From DAOUJW01 sp965218945 (GTDB taxonomy: Bacteria > Chloroflexota > Dehalococcoidia > Lucifugimonadales > UBA2985), in assembly GCA_965218945.1 (NCBI GenBank), contig OZ244718.1, positions 3,081,281-3,145,280 on the forward strand: DNA of 64,000 bases, in the 5' to 3' direction. How positions within the stretch are numbered: the first letter of the stretch is position 1; every line of letters begins with the position of its first letter. This document shows positions 61,517-64,000 of this stretch, piece after piece. The notes under the pieces are model-generated. The model worked only from the letters and a program-made list of their open reading frames with translations, did not search any database and had not been told where the DNA came from. The position numbers and the translations under genes were made by a program.

Positions 61517-61571
61517 CTTAACTCAACCGGGCGCGGCAACGCCCGCGCCACGACATAGAGGAGGAATCGAA

Positions 61572-61964
61572 ATGGCACGCACCATCAACAAGGTAGAGCT
61601 TTTGGGCAGAGTGGGAACGGAGCCGGAGATGAAGTACACCCAGGGCGGCACCGCCGTCACCCAGCTGCGGCTGGCGACCGACCGCCGCCGACAGGACGGG
61701 GAGACCGAGGCCGACTGGCACTCGATCGTCTGCTGGGGCAAGGTCGCCGAGGCGGTCAGCCAGTACGTCGGCAAGGGCCAAAGGGTGTACGTCTCCGGAC
61801 GGCTGGTGCAGAACACCTGGGAGGGCGACGACGGGCAGCGCCGCTACCGCACCGAGATTCACGCCTCCGAGGTCGTCTTCCTCGACTCCAGCGGCGGCAA
61901 CGGCGGGAGGGACAACGGCGACGCCTCGGACGTCGAGGAGCCGGTTGGAGCCTCTCCCTTCTAG
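61572..61964 (+). CDS. ssb: Single-stranded DNA-binding protein, copy 1
   Basis: ATAGAGGAGGAATCGAA precedes the ATG. The 130-residue protein begins MARTINKVELLGRVGTEPEM and has the OB fold with VTQLRLATDRRRQDGETEAD, WHSIVCWGKVAEAVSQYVGK and GQRVYVSGRLVQNTW. The C-terminal tail is short and ends VEEPVGASPF; the acidic tip seen in chromosomal SSB (DDDIPF) is only weakly kept. It coats single-stranded DNA during transfer and recombination. A nearly identical second copy lies downstream. Confidence 0.95.
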   Translation: MARTINKVELLGRVGTEPEMKYTQGGTAVTQLRLATDRRRQDGETEADWHSIVCWGKVAEAVSQYVGKGQRVYVSGRLVQNTWEGDDGQRRYRTEIHASEVVFLDSSGGNGGRDNGDASDVEEPVGASPF

Positions 61965-62012
61965 CCGGTCAACCCATGACCGCACAGCGACGCCTTCCCG
62001 AAGGCGCACCCA

Positions 62013-62044
62013 CGGGGCCGCTCCCATCTATAGGGACTGCCCCG
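62013..62044 (+). promoter_or_regulatory. GC-rich inter-gene hairpin, copy 4
   Basis: CGGGGC pairs with GCCCCG; the loop has CTCCCATCTATAGGGAC. It lies between the two ssb genes and the region around it is a copy of the one before the first ssb. Confidence 0.55.
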
Positions 62045-62099
62045 CATTCATTCAACCGGGCGCGGCAAGGCCAGCGCCACGACATTAAGGAGGAACGAA

Positions 62100-62477
62100 A
62101 TGGCACGCACCATCAACAAGGTAGAGCTTTTGGGCAGGGTCGGCACGGAGCCGGAGATGAAGTACACCCAGGGCGGCACGGCCGTCACTCAGCTGCGGCT
62201 GGCCACCGACCACCGCCGCCAGGACGGGGAGGTGGAGGCCGACTGGCACAACGTCGTCGTCTGGGGCAAGGTCGCCGAGGCGGTCAACCAGTACGTCGGC
62301 AAGGGCCAAAGGGTGTACGTCTCCGGACGGCTGGTGCAGAACAGCTGGGAGGGGGACGACGGACAGCGGCGCTACCGCACCGAGATTCACGCCTCCGAGG
62401 TCGTATTCCTCGACTCCCGCAACGGAGGGCAGGACGATGGCGACGACGGTCAGGCGGACGAGTCCTCTCCCTTCTAG
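62100..62477 (+). CDS. ssb: Single-stranded DNA-binding protein, copy 2
   Basis: ATTAAGGAGGAACGAA precedes the ATG. The 125-residue protein is the same as copy 1 over most of its OB fold, with changes such as RRQDGEVEADWHNVVVWGKV. Its tail is more acidic (GDDGQADESSPF) and closer to a normal SSB tip, which recruits partner proteins. The duplication includes the leader with its hairpin. The two may have split roles: copy 2 for partner recruitment and copy 1 for coating, an inference. Confidence 0.95.
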   Translation: MARTINKVELLGRVGTEPEMKYTQGGTAVTQLRLATDHRRQDGEVEADWHNVVVWGKVAEAVNQYVGKGQRVYVSGRLVQNSWEGDDGQRRYRTEIHASEVVFLDSRNGGQDDGDDGQADESSPF

Positions 62478-62525
62478 CCGGTAGACCCACAACCGCATAG
62501 CGACGCCTCTCCGTAGGCGCAACCA

Positions 62526-62557
62526 CGGGGCCGCTTCCCTCTACAGGGGCGGCCCCG
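62526..62557 (+). promoter_or_regulatory. GC-rich inter-gene hairpin, copy 5
   Basis: CGGGGCCG pairs with CGGCCCCG; the loop holds TTCCCTCTACAGGGG. It lies upstream of radC and its AAGGAGG. Confidence 0.6.
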
Positions 62558-62590
62558 CCTCTGTTCCAACCGATAGCGAAGGAGGCCGAC

Positions 62591-63103
62591 ATGACTACGA
62601 AGAAGACCACCACCACCAAGGACGCCGCGCTGCTTGAGGCGCTTCGCAGCAACCTGAACCTGCTGGGAGAGCTGGCGGCGCGCTACGCCGTCGAGTTCCA
62701 CCCGGAGCGCCCCACGGAAGACTTACCCGCCATCTCCGGCCCCGACGACGTGCGCAGGCTGCTGGGGCCGGAGATGGCTCCCCTGGCCCAGGAGCAGATG
62801 CGGGTGCTGCTCCTCAACGCCAAGAACCAGGTTGTGGGCCAGCGGGTCATCTACCAGGGCAACGTGTCCTCGGCCATCGTGAGGAATGCCGAGGTCTTCC
62901 GCCCGGCGGTCATCGAGGCCGTCCCCAGCATCATCATAAGCCACAACCACCCCAGCCAGGACCCGACGCCCAGCCCCGAGGACGCGGCCCTCACCCGCGA
63001 TCTGGTGCAGGCGGGCAAGCTGCTGGACATCGAGCTGCTGGACCACGTGGTCATCGGCGGCGAGCGGTTCGTCAGCCTCAAGGAACGGGGGCTGATGCCC
63101 TGA
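62591..63103 (+). CDS. radC: RadC-family JAB/MPN protein
   Basis: CGAAGGAGGCCGAC precedes the ATG. The 170-residue protein contains the metal-binding JAMM signature His118-x-His120 with Asp131 (SHNHPSQDPTPSPED), after MRVLLLNAKNQVVGQRVIYQ and before LLDIELLDHVVIGGERFVSL. Only the C-terminal RadC domain is present; the usual N-terminal HhH part is replaced by about 60 residues that include LEALRSNLNLLGELAARYAV. RadC proteins are common on plasmids and ICEs near ssb and recombination genes; their activity is unclear and the name radC is historical. Confidence 0.92.
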   Translation: MTTKKTTTTKDAALLEALRSNLNLLGELAARYAVEFHPERPTEDLPAISGPDDVRRLLGPEMAPLAQEQMRVLLLNAKNQVVGQRVIYQGNVSSAIVRNAEVFRPAVIEAVPSIIISHNHPSQDPTPSPEDAALTRDLVQAGKLLDIELLDHVVIGGERFVSLKERGLMP

Positions 63104-63126
63104 CCCGTACCCCGATACGGGACGGG
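63102..63126 (-). repeat. Palindromic element P, degenerate, at the radC stop codon
   Basis: CCGTACCCCGATACGGGA with CGGG nearby matches element P in the opposite orientation with several changes. It begins in the radC stop codon and so lies outside coding sequence. Confidence 0.5.
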
Positions 63127-63218
63127 CGCTCCACGACCGGACGGCGCACGCCGTCCGGCTCTCACGCCGGGGACCGCTCCCCGCGCATCGTTCCCAACTC
63201 CCACGCAAGGAGGTCGCA

Positions 63219-63896
63219 ATGCTCGCGACTCACACTATAGACCCCGAAGACCCCGCATCAAGCGCGGGGCAGGCCCCCGTATCGAGTACGGGGCAAGTTC
63301 TGTACACCATTAGCGCCGGAGGGTTCTCGGCAACCGCCGACGCCTTCGCCCGCGACGAGGAGACTGACGGCCTCTGGTTCGTCTCGATGGTCGGCTCCCA
63401 GACGGCGCTCAAGGCGATCTGGGCATCCCTGCTCAAGCAGCCGCCGGACGTTGCCCACATCATCGAGGGCGCGGACGGCATGGCCCTCTCGGGCGCTTAC
63501 AAGCGGTGCGTCGTTCCCCACGAGACCATCGGAACGTGGACCACCAAGATCGCCCGCCTGCCGGTCTCCGGCGGCTGGCACGCGCTCGTGTACACCAAGA
63601 CCGCCGAGTACGGATTCGAGCGGGACAGCTTCCTGCTGCTGGCGCAGACGGAGGAGGAGGCGCCCGCGCTGCACCACCGCTTCCTCGACAAGCGCAGCCC
63701 GCTGCCCCTGCACGGCTCCTGGGCGGACTGGCTGTGGCAACGGGGACTGGACACGGGGGAGATAGTACAGCTCCAGTCGGTGGGCATCACGGCATACCGG
63801 TGCAGCCCCGACGGAGAGAGTCTGAGGGATGCCCTCTCCCTAGCGATGGCGGCGGGCGGGCTGTCGATGCCGGAGGAGGCGGATCATGGTGGATAG
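63219..63896 (+). CDS. Hypothetical ICE protein with two element P copies in its N-terminus
   Basis: GCAAGGAGGTCGCA precedes the ATG. The protein has 225 residues. Its first 28 residues are mainly two in-frame element P copies (63249-63297: DPASSAGQAPVSSTGQ), so the natural start of the folded part is near VLYTISAGGFSATADAF. The core has GLWFVSMVGSQTALKAIWAS, WTTKIARLPVSGGWHALVYT and DSFLLLAQTEEEAPALHHRF, then LPLHGSWADWLWQRGL. No family was recognised. It is co-directional with radC and overlaps the last ORF of the window. Its function is unknown. Confidence 0.75.
   Translation: MLATHTIDPEDPASSAGQAPVSSTGQVLYTISAGGFSATADAFARDEETDGLWFVSMVGSQTALKAIWASLLKQPPDVAHIIEGADGMALSGAYKRCVVPHETIGTWTTKIARLPVSGGWHALVYTKTAEYGFERDSFLLLAQTEEEAPALHHRFLDKRSPLPLHGSWADWLWQRGLDTGEIVQLQSVGITAYRCSPDGESLRDALSLAMAAGGLSMPEEADHGG
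63249..63297 (+). repeat. Palindromic element P, tandem pair
   Basis: Two adjacent copies, GACCCCGCATCAAGCGC then GGGGCAGG and CCCCCGTATCGAGTAC then GGGGCAAG. Both read in the same frame, giving DPASSAGQ then PVSSTGQ at the N-terminus of the gene. Confidence 0.8.
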
Positions 63897-64000
63897 GATG
63901 CTGAGACGCCCTAAGAGGGGCAACAGGCGCAGGCGGGCCCGAAACTTCAGGGCCTGGCAGAGGTTCTGCCCCGACGGGAGGACCTGCCCCCACTGCCCCC
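63886..64000 (+). CDS. Small zinc-binding-like protein (partial, cut by window edge)
   Basis: GGAGGAGGCGGATC precedes the ATG at 63886, 11 bases before the end of the previous gene. The visible 38 residues are strongly basic (MVDRMLRRPKRGNRRRRARN) and then FRAWQRFCPDGRTCPHCP, with a CxxxxxCxxC pattern suggestive of a zinc ribbon. The rest is outside the window. It may bind nucleic acid. The start is chosen because of the ribosome site and the overlap. Confidence 0.55.
   Translation, partial: MVDRMLRRPKRGNRRRRARNFRAWQRFCPDGRTCPHCP

Overview
The window looks like a bacterial chromosome, probably Chloroflexota (Dehalococcoidia/SAR202-like). The signs are many lipoproteins with long Pro-Thr-Ala linkers after the lipobox, RCC1, ankyrin and CARDB repeat lipoproteins, a MoxR-Bat operon, and strong AAGGAGG ribosome sites. 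The lineage is an inference from style, not from a marker gene. No rRNA, tRNA or CRISPR array was seen. A left chromosomal part of moderate GC (1 to about 37.15 kb) meets a clearly GC-richer integrative conjugative element (ICE) that runs off the right end.

Left part. The first 93 bases hold the start of hsdM (type I methyltransferase, minus strand). An IS5-family element with a -1 frameshift site follows (606-1426). One giant secreted lipoprotein gene (S8 protease, FN3, CARDB, GLUG) is cut in two by a second IS5 element (5794-7005); removing it with one CTAG copy restores the frame. Three tandem ankyrin lipoproteins (10.2-13.8 kb) face an eight-gene minus-strand operon (21.7-13.8 kb): MoxR, DUF58, a BatD/DUF4381-like protein, BatA, BatB, BatC, BatD, BatE. 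From 22 to 37 kb there are IS630, a probable MITE, two HExxH metallopeptidase-like lipoproteins, two intact and one broken RCC1 lipoproteins, IS3 and IS5 remnants, and at least six copies or part-copies of a short dispersed repeat (here called R).

ICE. The left edge is probably at 37.18 kb, where the large serine recombinase gene ends inside a half copy of R, a candidate attL. Next comes a minus-strand cargo block: a TIR protein with zinc-ribbon cysteines, a nuclease-like partner with an EVT motif, and an NYN-domain protein. The minus-strand conjugation block (54.0-41.9 kb) holds a secreted protein, a VirB6-like channel protein (frameshifted), two small pilin-like proteins, a PrgI-like protein fused to an exported domain, VirB4, a VirD4/TraG-type coupling ATPase, a Replic_Relax-like protein, three small HTH proteins and a small charged protein. 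A divergent control region (53.99-54.38 kb) separates it from the plus-strand DNA-processing block (54.4-64 kb): a regulator, a non-coding array of imperfect hairpins, a zinc-finger membrane protein, a DnaG-like primase, a Rad52-type annealing protein, a DUF7007-like protein, a stand-alone TSCPD protein, a Cas4-like Fe-S nuclease, two tandem SSBs, RadC and an unknown protein. No relaxase was recognised, so it may lie past the right end.

Two repeat families mark the ICE. A 25-bp palindrome is inserted inside coding sequences, always reading D-P-x-S-S-x-G-Q-like, and a GC-rich hairpin with a shared TACAGG-type motif sits in front of successive genes of the DNA-processing block.
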